64,000 nucleotides of DNA from Sinorhizobium mexicanum (GTDB taxonomy: Bacteria > Pseudomonadota > Alphaproteobacteria > Rhizobiales > Rhizobiaceae), in NCBI RefSeq assembly GCF_013488225.1, contig NZ_CP041241.1:1302001-1366000 (forward strand). The letters are read 5' to 3'. Position numbers and translations under genes: made by a program. This document shows, piece by piece, positions 43,808 to 51,923 of the stretch. Under the pieces are notes generated by a model, which was not told the origin of the DNA, did not search any database, and saw only the letters and a list, made by a program, of their open reading frames with translations. Positions within the stretch are counted from its first letter, which is position 1; every line of letters starts with the position of its first letter.

Positions 43808-44782
43808 TCACTTGACGGCGCGGATGGCCTCCCAGTCTTCCTTCTTATAGCCAAAGTCTTCGAGCGCCACCTTGTCCATCACGGTCGCCTCGAAATCGGC
43901 CTTGTCGATTTCGGTCACTTCGACGCCGCGCTCCTGGAACGTCTGAACGAGCTTCTGCTCACGTTCTTCAATGATCTTGGTGGCACGCTCGGCGGCCTCC
44001 TGCATCACCTCGGTGAAGATCTGCTTGTCGGCATCGGAGAGTTGCGACCACAGGTTCTTCGACACAACCGTGTTCAGGTGATCGACGATGTGGCCGGTCA
44101 GAACGATATGCTTCTGCACTTCGAAGAACTTCTTCGCCTCGATTGTCGTCAGCGGGTTTTCCTGGGCTTCCACCGTGCCGTTCTGCAATGCGAGGTAGAC
44201 TTCCGCAAAGGCGATCGGCGTCGTGTTGGCGCCACAGGCGCGCGGCATGGCGAGGTACGCCGGAACATCCGGGACGCGCATCTTCAGCCCCTGCATGTCG
44301 GAGCATTTGGCGATCGGCTTGTTCGAGGTCGTATGGCGCGTGCCGTAATAGGTGACGGCGGTGATGTGGTTGCCCGAAGCTTCCTCGTAGCCCTTGGCCA
44401 ACTGCTTGAACACGTCGCTTTTCGTATAGGCGATCAAATGCGCCGGGTCGCGGAACGTATACGGGAAATAGGTGACCCCGATCGGCGCGTATTCACGCGC
44501 GGCAAAGCTCGAACCGGAGATGATGATGTCGACGGTGCCGAGTTTCAGGCCTTGGTTGAGATCGGCCTCCTTACCGAGTTGCGAGGCCGGGAAGACGTCG
44601 ATCTTGTAGCGCCCCTCAGTGCGCTTGGCGATCTCTTCGGCTGCCCAGACGGACTCGGTGTGGAACGGCTCCGAAGTCTCATAGACATGCGCCCATTTAA
44701 GCGCCGTCTGAGCTTGAGCGGCGAGCGCTGAAGCCAGGATAGTCGCAGTCGCACCCAGTAGCATCAACAGTTTGGACTTCAT
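43808..44782 (-). CDS. dctP: TRAP transporter binding protein DctP
   Basis: A 324-residue periplasmic TRAP binding protein. The signal peptide is MKSKLLMLLGATATILASAL with an AQAQ cleavage region. Landmarks are LKWAHVYETSEPFHTESVWA, VFPASQLGKEADLNQGLKLG, the carboxylate-binding arginine in GLKMRVPDVPAY and TPIAFAEVYLALQNGTVEAQ. Ligands of this group are carboxylates such as C4-dicarboxylates, sugar acids or keto acids; the neighbouring idonate-type dehydrogenase favours a sugar acid. RBS GGAGGAAC before the ATG. Confidence 0.93.
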   Translation of the reverse strand: MKSKLLMLLGATATILASALAAQAQTALKWAHVYETSEPFHTESVWAAEEIAKRTEGRYKIDVFPASQLGKEADLNQGLKLGTVDIIISGSSFAAREYAPIGVTYFPYTFRDPAHLIAYTKSDVFKQLAKGYEEASGNHITAVTYYGTRHTTSNKPIAKCSDMQGLKMRVPDVPAYLAMPRACGANTTPIAFAEVYLALQNGTVEAQENPLTTIEAKKFFEVQKHIVLTGHIVDHLNTVVSKNLWSQLSDADKQIFTEVMQEAAERATKIIEEREQKLVQTFQERGVEVTEIDKADFEATVMDKVALEDFGYKKEDWEAIRAVK

Positions 44783-44819
44783 CTTGTTCCTCCTCCAAAG
44801 TGAAGTGATTGCTCAAAGC

Positions 44820-44832
44820 GGGATCACATCCC
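44820..44832. promoter_or_regulatory. Small inverted repeat upstream of dctP
   Basis: GGGATCACATCCC is a 5-bp inverted repeat with a three-base centre, 38 bp before the dctP start and 18 bp after the gntR stop. It could be a second regulator site or part of a weak hairpin; it does not match the TGGT-NNN-ACCA form upstream of gntR. Confidence 0.3.
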
Positions 44833-44850
44833 ACTTTCAACCCGTCAGTG

Positions 44851-45594
44851 TCAGTTGTCCTCGACGCGCCTCCACGCAGCTGGTATCGCGCTGTCGGTCG
44901 GCTCCTCCCCGAAGCTGGCCGACAAACGAAGCTGGGATTGATCGAGATGTGCACGCATCGCGGCACGCGCTGCCGCTGGATCTCCGGCAGCGATCGCGTC
45001 GCGGATGACGCGATGCTCCTCCATCGCGGCGCGCCAGGTCTCGGTATTTTCGAAATAGCTCGCCAGCTTCTCGAAATAGGGCGTCATGCGCATGTCGTGG
45101 ATGCTGCCGACGAAGCGGTTCAACGTCTGATTGGCGATGATACTGGAGACGATGACATGGAACTCACGATCAAGCGCGAGCGCCTGGCGACGATCCTCGA
45201 GCGCCGCAGCCATTCGCTTTAGATTGTCATCGATAATGGCGATATGCTCGGGGCGCGCCAATCGCGCTGCCTCCTCGGCAATCGCGCATTCAACCACCGC
45301 CCTCGCCCTCAACAATTCGAATGGACCTTCGAAATCCTCTGGCGGCGTGTCGGACGCCGGCACCTGCCGTGCCGTGACATAGATGCCTGATCCCATCCGG
45401 ATATCGATGAAGCCCTCGACCTCGAGCACGATCAATGCTTCCCGGATGGTGGGGCGCGAAACACCGAGCTTCTGCGCGAGCTCCCGCTCGGACGGAAGCC
45501 TCGAACCGGGCGCCAAGTCGCCCCGCTTTATCAGGCCCCGCATTTGGTCCGCGACTTGCCGGTACAGGCGGCGCGATTCCACGGCAGAAAACAT
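44851..45594 (-). CDS. GntR/FadR-family (FCD) regulator of the TRAP operon
   Basis: A 247-residue regulator. The winged HTH is LYRQVADQMRGLIKRGDLAP, GSRLPSERELAQKLGVSRPT, IREALIVLEVEGFIDIRMGS. The FCD effector domain follows and keeps the metal-site pattern with Asp and His in ALDREFHVIV and later histidines (EEHRVIRDAI, MRAHLDQS). I chose the ATG at 45594 with GAGGAG at ideal spacing; the longer frame to 45705 overlaps the operator. First gene of the minus-strand operon, so it likely represses itself and dctPQM-idnD until a sugar acid binds. Confidence 0.92.
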   Translation of the reverse strand: MFSAVESRRLYRQVADQMRGLIKRGDLAPGSRLPSERELAQKLGVSRPTIREALIVLEVEGFIDIRMGSGIYVTARQVPASDTPPEDFEGPFELLRARAVVECAIAEEAARLARPEHIAIIDDNLKRMAAALEDRRQALALDREFHVIVSSIIANQTLNRFVGSIHDMRMTPYFEKLASYFENTETWRAAMEEHRVIRDAIAAGDPAAARAAMRAHLDQSQLRLSASFGEEPTDSAIPAAWRRVEDN

Positions 45595-45632
45595 CGTGCT
45601 CCTCGATATCGACTCGCAGTCAGGTGGCCAAG

Positions 45633-45643
45633 TGGTCATACCA
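45633..45643. promoter_or_regulatory. FadR-type operator upstream of gntR
   Basis: TGGTCATACCA is a perfect inverted repeat of the TGGT-N3-ACCA form bound by many FadR-subfamily GntR regulators. It lies 38 bp before the regulator's start codon, the expected place for autorepression. Confidence 0.6.
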
Positions 45644-45699
45644 ATTTTAGCCAAGATACTCGCCACGGCAGTCGAGTCAACCTCATTATCGCCAGATCT

Positions 45700-45959
45700 C
45701 CGCATCAGGAGTCTTGCCCGCGACTACGCGCCTCGCGGCGTGTTGCTCAACACGCTTGCCGCCGGCCTAGTCGATACCGATCGCAACGCTGCCCGCCGTG
45801 CGAAGATCCAAAGGGTTGGGCACACTACGTCCGCACCCTCAACTGGATGGGCCGCGCTGGCGGCCCCCCGATGAAATGGTGGGCGCCGCGCTCCTCCTCG
45901 CCTCGGACGCCTGCAGCTTCATGACCAGCGAAACCCTGGTCATGTCAGGCGGATACTAG
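45700..45959 (+). pseudogene. SDR-family dehydrogenase, 3' remnant with frameshifts
   Basis: Three frames in turn give consecutive pieces of one short-chain dehydrogenase C-terminus: RSLARDYAPRGVLLNTLAAG and LVDTDRNAARRAK, then DPKGWAHYVRTLNWMGRAGG, then MVGAALLLASDACSFMTSET and LVMSGGY ending at TAG. The upstream two thirds, including the NAD loop and the catalytic Tyr-Lys, are gone. Two small frameshifts separate the pieces. It is divergent from the TRAP operon, where an SDR such as a 5-ketogluconate reductase would suit the idonate-type dehydrogenase. Confidence 0.7.
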
Positions 45960-45965
45960 TGCACG

Positions 45966-45985
45966 GTGCGTTCAAGTGAACGCAC
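45966..45985. repeat. 20-bp near-continuous palindrome after the SDR remnant
   Basis: GTGCGTTCA and TGAACGCAC are perfect 9-base arms with AG between them, seven bases after the SDR stop. The two-base centre is too tight for a normal terminator loop, so a protein-binding site or recombination scar is as likely. Confidence 0.5.
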
Positions 45986-46130
45986 AACGGATCGCGGAAT
46001 TTGGGGTGGTGGTGAAACAAGGCCTTTTAGGATTGCGCGCCGTAGTTCGACTAAATTGACAACCTGACGAGCTGGTCGCTAGGCTCCGCCCAGGAACCAT
46101 TGATTTCTTCGGAGCACTGAGTGCGTCCCC

Positions 46131-46166
46131 AAAAAAGCCGCCCTGACCATTCTTGATCAAGGCGGC
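46131..46166 (-). terminator. Intrinsic terminator of the osmolyte operon
   Basis: On the minus strand GCCGCCTTGA pairs with TCAGGGCGGC (one mismatch) and is followed by TTTTTT. It lies about 160 bp after the purU stop and would end the long minus-strand transcript. Confidence 0.75.
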
Positions 46167-46329
46167 CAGGCGGCCCCACTGGGAGGTGAACTCAAAACTC
46201 CATCCTCAATTTTTCGAGTTCGGCGAAGAAGGCGCTCGTTCCCTTCTTCTAAATGTGGTCCATTTCTGGCTGTATCGGGCGCGCATCCCTTGATCGACAC
46301 CTCACGCAGCTATCTTTTCACCTGTTGGA

Positions 46330-47214
46330 TCACCCCATCCGCTCCGAGGCATAGCTTCCCGGGCTCGGCGGGAAGACGACGACGCGGTTGCCGTTGATGA
46401 AGCAGCGGTGGTGGATATGGGCGTGGACGGCGCGGGCCAGCACCTGGCTTTCGACGTCGCGGCCGATCGAGACATAGTCCTCGGCGCTTTGCGCATGGGT
46501 GATGCGGGCAATGTCCTGCTCGATGATCGGACCCTCGTCGAGGTCGGCGGTGACGTAATGCGCCGTCGCGCCGATCAGTTTCACGCCGCGCTCATAGGCC
46601 TGCTTGTAGGGGTTGGCGCCCTTGAAGCTCGGCAGGAACGAGTGGTGGATGTTGATGATCTTGCCCGACATCTTCTTGCAGAGCGCATCGGACAAGACCT
46701 GCATGTAGCGGGCCAGCACGATCAGCTCGGCGCCGGTCTGCTCGACGAGTTCCATCAGCTGGGCTTCCGCCTTCGGCTTGTTCTCCTTCGTCACCTTGAT
46801 GCAGTGGAACGGGATGTCGTGGTTGACGACCACCTTCTGGTAGTCGAAGTGGTTGGAGACGACGCCGACGATGTCGATCGGCAACGCGCCGATCTTCCAG
46901 CGGTAGAGCAGGTCGTTCAGGCAATGGCCGAAACGCGACACCATTAAAAGCACCTTCACGCGCTCTTCGGAGGCGCGGATCTCCGCCGTCATCGCGAACC
47001 GTTCAGCGACCGGCTGGAAGCCCTCACGCAATTCGTCAAGCTTCACGCCTTCCTCGCTGATGAAGACCAACCGCATGAAGAACAGGCCCGTTTCGAGATC
47101 GTCGAACTGCGAGCTGTCGGTGATGTTGCAGCCCTTCTCGGCGAGAAAGCCCGAAACTGCCGCGATGATGCCGGTCGTCGACCGGCACGTAATTGTAAGG
47201 ATGTGCGATTTCAC
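46330..47214 (-). CDS. purU: Formyltetrahydrofolate deformylase
   Basis: A 294-residue PurU. The N-terminal ACT domain (HILTITCRSTTGIIAAVSGF) is followed by the formyltransferase-like hydrolase domain with VSRFGHCLNDLLYRW, VSNHFDYQKVV, the catalytic histidine in NIHHSFLPSFKGANPY and the aspartate in HYVTADLDEGPIIEQD. The GTG at 47214 has AAGGAAG before it. PurU turns 10-formyl-THF into formate and THF. Beside sarcosine oxidase, which makes methylene-THF from sarcosine methyl groups, it probably regenerates free THF and disposes of C1 units. Last gene of the operon. Confidence 0.95.
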   Translation of the reverse strand: MKSHILTITCRSTTGIIAAVSGFLAEKGCNITDSSQFDDLETGLFFMRLVFISEEGVKLDELREGFQPVAERFAMTAEIRASEERVKVLLMVSRFGHCLNDLLYRWKIGALPIDIVGVVSNHFDYQKVVVNHDIPFHCIKVTKENKPKAEAQLMELVEQTGAELIVLARYMQVLSDALCKKMSGKIINIHHSFLPSFKGANPYKQAYERGVKLIGATAHYVTADLDEGPIIEQDIARITHAQSAEDYVSIGRDVESQVLARAVHAHIHHRCFINGNRVVVFPPSPGSYASERMG

Positions 47215-47237
47215 GACTATCTTCCTTGGGACGTGAG

Positions 47238-48236
47238 CTAAACCGCGACGACGGCAACACAGTCGCCCTGTTTGACCAGGCCCGGAAAGTGCCGGGCGGC
47301 CAGCAGGCCGTCCATCTTCGCCTTTATCGCGACAGGTTCGGCGCCGGTGCGCCCGATGGGGTAAATGCGGGCGACCAGATCGTCCTTGCGTACTTTGTCC
47401 CCCAGATCCACGAGTGGCTCGATCAGGCCTCCATCTTCCGCGAAGGAGAAGCAGTCGCCGTCCGGCATGTCGAGCCATTCGGTCTTCGATGTCTCGACTG
47501 CACCTTTGAGGATGCCGGCGGCGCGAAGCACGTTCCTGACGCCGCGTTTGGCAATGCCGGCGCTCCTGGCGGTTGCCGTTCCGCCGCCGCCAAGCTCGGT
47601 GGTGATGAACACCTTGCCCATCTCCTCGGCCGCGGTGTCGTACATTCCGACGGCGTCGATCTCCAGCATCTTCATCGACCAGGGCGCGCCGAACGCCTTG
47701 ACCAGTTCGAACGCCCTTGCCTCCTGCTCCTTGTCGGGCAGGATGTGCGCGGCGCAGAACGGCAGGAAGTCAAGCGTCTTTCCGCCCGAGTGGAAGTCGA
47801 GCACGATGTCGGCGAGCGGCAGAAGAACCCGTTGGAAATAGTCGGCGATCTTCTCAGTCACCGTGCCGTCCGGCCTTCCCGGAAAGCTGCGGTTCATGTT
47901 GCCCTTGTCGATCGGCGAGGTACGGGTGCCGGCGGTAAAGGCCGGGTAGTTCATCGCCGGCACGATGATGACCCGTCCCGTCATCGCATCCGGCCCGAGT
48001 GTCCGGGCGAGATCGAAGAGCGCGATCGGCCCTTCGTATTCGTCGCCGTGGTTGCCGCCGGTAAGAAGCGCCGTCGGACCCTCCCCGTTCTTGATGACGG
48101 TGATCGGGATCATCACCGATCCCCAGGCGGAGTCATCGCGGCTGTAAGGCAACCGCAGGAAACCGTGCTGCACGCCCTCGGCTTCGAAGTCGACCGTCGC
48201 GCTGATCGGCGACGGCCGCAGATGCTGCTCGCTCAT
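47238..48236 (-). CDS. doeB: N-alpha-acetyl-L-2,4-diaminobutyrate deacetylase
   Basis: A 332-residue AstE/AspA-family zinc deacylase. The zinc ligands are His and Glu in TGGNHGDEYEGPIAL and the later His in VLDFHSGGK; the arginine-bearing MNRSFPGRPDG is also typical. It matches DoeB/EutE of ectoine degradation, which removes acetate from N-acetyl-diaminobutyrate made by DoeA to give L-2,4-diaminobutyrate. It follows doeA by three bases, and the two enzymes are known to act together in ectoine degraders. Confidence 0.93.
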   Translation of the reverse strand: MSEQHLRPSPISATVDFEAEGVQHGFLRLPYSRDDSAWGSVMIPITVIKNGEGPTALLTGGNHGDEYEGPIALFDLARTLGPDAMTGRVIIVPAMNYPAFTAGTRTSPIDKGNMNRSFPGRPDGTVTEKIADYFQRVLLPLADIVLDFHSGGKTLDFLPFCAAHILPDKEQEARAFELVKAFGAPWSMKMLEIDAVGMYDTAAEEMGKVFITTELGGGGTATARSAGIAKRGVRNVLRAAGILKGAVETSKTEWLDMPDGDCFSFAEDGGLIEPLVDLGDKVRKDDLVARIYPIGRTGAEPVAIKAKMDGLLAARHFPGLVKQGDCVAVVAV

Positions 48237-48239
48237 GTC

Positions 48240-49421
48240 TCAGTCCTTGATCATCAGCTTGCGGGGTACGGAGGCCAGGCACTCGACACCCGTTTCGGTG
48301 ATGAGAATGCTTTCGGTGGTCTCGAAGCCCATGTCCTCGAGCCAAAGCCCGGTCATGAAGTGGAAGGTCATGCCCGGCTTGAGTTCCGTCCTGTCCCCGG
48401 GACGCAGGCTCATGGTGCGCTCGCCCCAGTCCGGCGGATAGGAAAGCCCGATCGGATAGCCGGTGCGGTTGTCCTTGACGATGCCGTATTTCTTCAGGAC
48501 CGCGAAGAAGGCTTTGGCGATGTCCTCGCAGGTGTTGCCCGGCCTGGCGACGGCAAGTCCCGCCTCCATGCCCTCGAGCGTCGCCTTTTCCGCGTCGAGG
48601 AAGGCCTGGGTCGGCTTGCCGAGGAAGACCGTGCGCGACAGCGGCAGGTGATAGCGGTTGTAGCAGCCGGCGATCTCGAAGAAGGTGCCCTCGCCGCTCT
48701 TCATCGGCCGATCGTCCCAGGTCAGGTGCGGCGCGGAGGCTTCTACGCCCGAAGGCAGCAGCGGGACGATCGCCGGGTAGTCGCCGCCGATACCGTCGAC
48801 CCCGCGCGTGCCGGCATCATAGATCTCGGCGACGAGATCGCATTTGCGCATGCCGACCTCGATCTTGTCGAAGATGCGGCGATGCATGCCCTCGACGATG
48901 CGGGCCGCGTTGCGCATATACTTGATCTCGGTCTCGCTCTTGACCGCGCGCTGCCAGTTGACGAGCGCCGTCGCGTCGACAAAGCGGGCATTCGGCAGGT
49001 GCTTTTGCAGCGCGGCGAAGGCGGCGGCGGAGAACCAGTAGTTGTCCATCTCGACGCCGGTCCTGAGCGAACCCCAGCCACGGTCGGCAAGGATGCCGGA
49101 GAGATAGTCCATCGGGTGGCGCTCGGTCGACTGCACATAGTGATCGGGATAGCCAATGATGTTCTCGTGCTTGAGATAGGCGGTCAGCTTCGCGCCGTTG
49201 GCGTCCTGACCGCGGCCATACCAGATCGGTTCGCCCGACGGCGGTACGATCACCGCCTGGTGCACGTAGAACGACCAGCCGTCATAGCCGGTCAGCCAGG
49301 CCATGTTCGAGGGGTCGCTGACGATCAAGAGATCGATGCCCTTCGCCTCCATCGACTGGCGCGTCTTCTTCAGCCGCGTTTCGTATTCTGCAAGAGAAAA
49401 TTTGAGGTTGGGTTGGGTCAT
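48240..49421 (-). CDS. doeA: Ectoine hydrolase
   Basis: A 393-residue M24-fold (creatinase/aminopeptidase P-like) hydrolase that opens the ectoine ring. Landmarks are SDPSNMAWLTGYDGWSFYV, VEMDNYWFSA, IGGDYPAIVPLLPSG, His232 in APHLTWDD, Glu249 in FFEIAGCYNRYH and YPIGLSYPPDWGERTMSLRP. The usual five metal ligands of M24 peptidases are not present, as expected for DoeA, which uses a glutamate nucleophile. The ATG at 49421 follows GGGAAGAAG; the frame to 49799 overlaps eutC. Product: N-acetyl-diaminobutyrate for DoeB. Confidence 0.93.
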   Translation of the reverse strand: MTQPNLKFSLAEYETRLKKTRQSMEAKGIDLLIVSDPSNMAWLTGYDGWSFYVHQAVIVPPSGEPIWYGRGQDANGAKLTAYLKHENIIGYPDHYVQSTERHPMDYLSGILADRGWGSLRTGVEMDNYWFSAAAFAALQKHLPNARFVDATALVNWQRAVKSETEIKYMRNAARIVEGMHRRIFDKIEVGMRKCDLVAEIYDAGTRGVDGIGGDYPAIVPLLPSGVEASAPHLTWDDRPMKSGEGTFFEIAGCYNRYHLPLSRTVFLGKPTQAFLDAEKATLEGMEAGLAVARPGNTCEDIAKAFFAVLKKYGIVKDNRTGYPIGLSYPPDWGERTMSLRPGDRTELKPGMTFHFMTGLWLEDMGFETTESILITETGVECLASVPRKLMIKD

Positions 49422-49453
49422 GCTTCTTCCCTCGTTTTCCGGCCGTGCCGGCC

Positions 49454-50443
49454 TTAACTCTCGAACGTGGTTCCGGCGTCTGCCGCATTGGCTCGCGTAA
49501 AGGCGAGCGTGGCGATTGCCGTGTCCTGAATGCCGGTGCCGGTGAGATCCGCTATCGTGATCTCTTCCGTCCCGGTCCGGCCGGGCTTCAGCCCGGCGAT
49601 CACCTGCCCGAGCTCCGCGAATTCGGCGTCGGCTGCAACAAGCCCGGCCGCAATCGCGTGGTGCAGTTCGCCGAGCCGGCGTGTCTGCCTGAGGCTGTCG
49701 GCGACATAGGTTGTCTCGGCGATCGCCCGCGGCTCGATCTCGTTCTTGTGCTCGGCGTCCGAGCCCATGGCGGTGACATGCTGCCCCGGCTGCAGCCATT
49801 CGGCCTTGAGAATCGGCGCTTCCGACGGTGTGGTGGTGACGACGATGTCGGCGCCGGTGACGGCTGCCTTCGGGTCGATTGCTGCCTTGACCGGGAAGCC
49901 GAGCTTTTCGGCAAGCGCTTTCGCCGTCGCTTCGGCCTTCGCTGCGTCGCGCGCCCAGATGCGCGCTTCCCGGATCGGCCGCACCAGCGCGAGCGCCTGA
50001 AGCTGCAGCCTTGCCTGCATCCCGGCACCGAAGATCGCGGCCACCGAGGAATCCGCCCGCGACAGATGCTTCGCCGCCACCGCGCCGGCGGCGGCCGTAC
50101 GCACGTCGGTCAGATAGCCGTTGTCGAGCAGCAGCGCCTCTACGAGACCGGTGCGGCTGGACAGGAGCACCATCATGCCGTTGGTGCTCGGCAACCCGAT
50201 CTTCGGATTGTCGAAGAAACCAGGGCTGATCTTGATCGCAAAGCCTTCGATCCCGGGAACATAGGCGGTCTTGACGTCGACCTCGCCGCGGTATTCCGGA
50301 ATGTCGAGCCTGAGGATGGGCGGCATCGCCACGGCCTTGGTGGCAAGCGCATGGAACGCGCCCTCAACGCAATCGACCGCCTCGCGATCGAGCGGCACGA
50401 TCCGACGCAGCTCCGCCTCGGTCAAAATCGTCATCCGTGTCAT
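49454..50443 (-). CDS. eutC: Ornithine cyclodeaminase-family protein EutC
   Basis: A 329-residue member of the ornithine cyclodeaminase/mu-crystallin family with NAD-binding loop AAIFGAGMQARLQLQALALV, VKTAYVPGIEGFAIKISPGF and the aspartate region ELGQVIAG. It is recognised as EutC from its ectoine-locus neighbours and from overlap (ATGA) with a threonine-dehydratase-like eutB. EutBC are proposed to process the hydroxylated diaminobutyrate branch from hydroxyectoine. EutA, the usual partner in rhizobial loci, is not found in this window. Confidence 0.85.
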   Translation of the reverse strand: MTRMTILTEAELRRIVPLDREAVDCVEGAFHALATKAVAMPPILRLDIPEYRGEVDVKTAYVPGIEGFAIKISPGFFDNPKIGLPSTNGMMVLLSSRTGLVEALLLDNGYLTDVRTAAAGAVAAKHLSRADSSVAAIFGAGMQARLQLQALALVRPIREARIWARDAAKAEATAKALAEKLGFPVKAAIDPKAAVTGADIVVTTTPSEAPILKAEWLQPGQHVTAMGSDAEHKNEIEPRAIAETTYVADSLRQTRRLGELHHAIAAGLVAADAEFAELGQVIAGLKPGRTGTEEITIADLTGTGIQDTAIATLAFTRANAADAGTTFES

Positions 50444-51426
50444 GCCGCCTCCTCGCGGAACGGATCCGTTTCGCCGTTGATCACGCGCAAATGCAGCCCC
50501 ATGTCGATGTTGCGGCCGGAAAGAATGACCGCGATCGGGCCCTCGATGTTCTTGATCTTGCCGGCCAAAAGCGCCGCGATGCCGACGGCCCCCGCCCCCT
50601 CGACGATCTCGCGCTCCTGTTCGTAGGCGTGCCGAATGCCGGCGGCGATCTCGTCCTCGGAAAGCAGCACGACGTCATCGAGAAGGTCGCGGCACATGGC
50701 GAATGTGACCCGGTTGTCGAGCCCGACCCCCCCGCCGAGCGAATCCGCAAGGCTTGGCTCTTCCTCGATTTGCACCGGCCGGCCGGCCTCGAGGCTCGCC
50801 TTCATCGCCGCACCGCGCTCCATCGTCAGCCCGATCACGCGCGCCTTCGGTCGGCGCGCCTTGACCGCGGCGGCGACGCCGGCCGCGAGCCCGCCGCCCG
50901 ACAGCGGCACCAGCACCGTCGACACGTCCGGCATGTCGTCGACAATCTCCAGCCCCAAGGTACCCTGGCCCGCAACGATTGCCGGATGGTCGAACGGCGG
51001 CACCATAACCAGCCCCTCGTCGCTGACCAGGCGGTCGACCTCCTGCTGGGCCTCGTCTTGCGATCTGCCGACGATCCTCACATTCGCGCCGAGGCGCCGG
51101 ATCTCCGAGACCTTGTTCTCCGGCACCAGCCGCGACATGCAGATCGTCGCGCTCGATCCTTCCGCTTTCGCCGCATGGGCGAGCGCCCGGCCGTGATTTC
51201 CCGTCGAGGCCGCCACGACGCCGCGGGCCCGCTCCTCAGGGCTCAGCGACAGCACGGCGTTGGTGGCGCCGCGCAGCTTGAAGCTGCCGGTCGTCTGGTG
51301 GTGTTCGAGCTTCAGGCCGACAGGCACGCCGCAGCGCTCGGACAGCACCGCGGAAAGCACGAACGGCGTGCGCAGGACTCGGCCGGCGATGCGTTGGCGG
51401 GCAGCCAGGATAGTATCGAGCTCCAT
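50440..51426 (-). CDS. eutB: Threonine dehydratase-like protein EutB
   Basis: A 328-residue fold type II PLP enzyme. The PLP lysine is Lys50 in TTGSFKLRGATNAVL; the phosphate-binding glycines are in VPLSGGGLAAGVAAA and the C-terminal ILSGRNID matches serine/threonine dehydratases. There is no ACT domain, so the enzyme is of the catabolic type. Three ATGs are in frame at the start; I prefer 51426, which shares one base with the soxG stop and has GGAGGG at good spacing. Overlaps with eutC on one side and soxG on the other join the ectoine and sarcosine halves of the operon. Confidence 0.87.
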   Translation of the reverse strand: MELDTILAARQRIAGRVLRTPFVLSAVLSERCGVPVGLKLEHHQTTGSFKLRGATNAVLSLSPEERARGVVAASTGNHGRALAHAAKAEGSSATICMSRLVPENKVSEIRRLGANVRIVGRSQDEAQQEVDRLVSDEGLVMVPPFDHPAIVAGQGTLGLEIVDDMPDVSTVLVPLSGGGLAAGVAAAVKARRPKARVIGLTMERGAAMKASLEAGRPVQIEEEPSLADSLGGGVGLDNRVTFAMCRDLLDDVVLLSEDEIAAGIRHAYEQEREIVEGAGAVGIAALLAGKIKNIEGPIAVILSGRNIDMGLHLRVINGETDPFREEAA

Positions 51427-51923
51427 CACTGACATCCCTCCAGCCATTCAGAGATGCTTCTGGCGAAACTTCGCGGTACGACGAACGCGCCATCGCGCTC
51501 GGAGGAACGCGTGAACATGACCGGGATACGGTGCAGCGAGGAAAAGGTCGCAACGCCGAGCGTCCGTTCCCAGTCGATCGCCAGACACTTGGACACGAGG
51601 TCTCGCAGATCAGGCGAGGTCACCTCGATGCGTATCCGCCCTTCGCTGAGGTCGAGCCTGCAGCCCAATTCGGGCGGAATGCCGGAAGCAATCGCCGACG
51701 CGCGCTCTGCCGGGAAGACCCAGAAGCGGCGTGGTCCTGCACGGACGACCCTCAGGCCGTCGCGGCCGGCAATCTCCCCGACCTGCGTCGGCAGGGGACC
51801 GCCGATCTCACGGGCAAGCGCCGGCTCGAACGCCGCAAGTGCGCCCTCCCATGCATCACATTGAATGAGCGGGCATGGCAGTTGCTTCAGCACCATGCGC
51901 TCGGCGGGTAACGTCTCAACCAT
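51426..51923 (-). CDS. soxG: Sarcosine oxidase gamma subunit
   Basis: A 165-residue SoxG. It has the family's RFWVFPAERASAIASGIPPE and the aminomethyltransferase-like C-terminal run CLAIDWERTLGVATFSSLHR, then RIPVMFTR and YVPRSF-like VVPRSFARSISEWLEG. The ATG at 51923 overlaps soxA by eight bases; the frame to 51986 lies inside soxA. Completes the four-subunit enzyme. Confidence 0.88.
   Translation of the reverse strand: MVETLPAERMVLKQLPCPLIQCDAWEGALAAFEPALAREIGGPLPTQVGEIAGRDGLRVVRAGPRRFWVFPAERASAIASGIPPELGCRLDLSEGRIRIEVTSPDLRDLVSKCLAIDWERTLGVATFSSLHRIPVMFTRSSERDGAFVVPRSFARSISEWLEGCQ

Noticed and set aside
46190..46245. Minus-strand stretch reading KGTSAFFAELEKLRMEF then stop
   Set aside because: Looks like the tail of a lost protein, but too short to identify or to annotate.
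47226..49457. 743-codon plus-strand frame opposite doeB and doeA
   Set aside because: High-GC codon bias on the minus strand keeps this mirror frame open; the minus-strand products have clear catalytic motifs and this one has none.
49454..51426. Reading eutB and eutC as ethanolamine-utilisation genes
   Set aside because: The same symbols are used for ethanolamine ammonia-lyase, but these proteins are threonine-dehydratase-like and ornithine-cyclodeaminase-like and sit with doeA, doeB and ehu.
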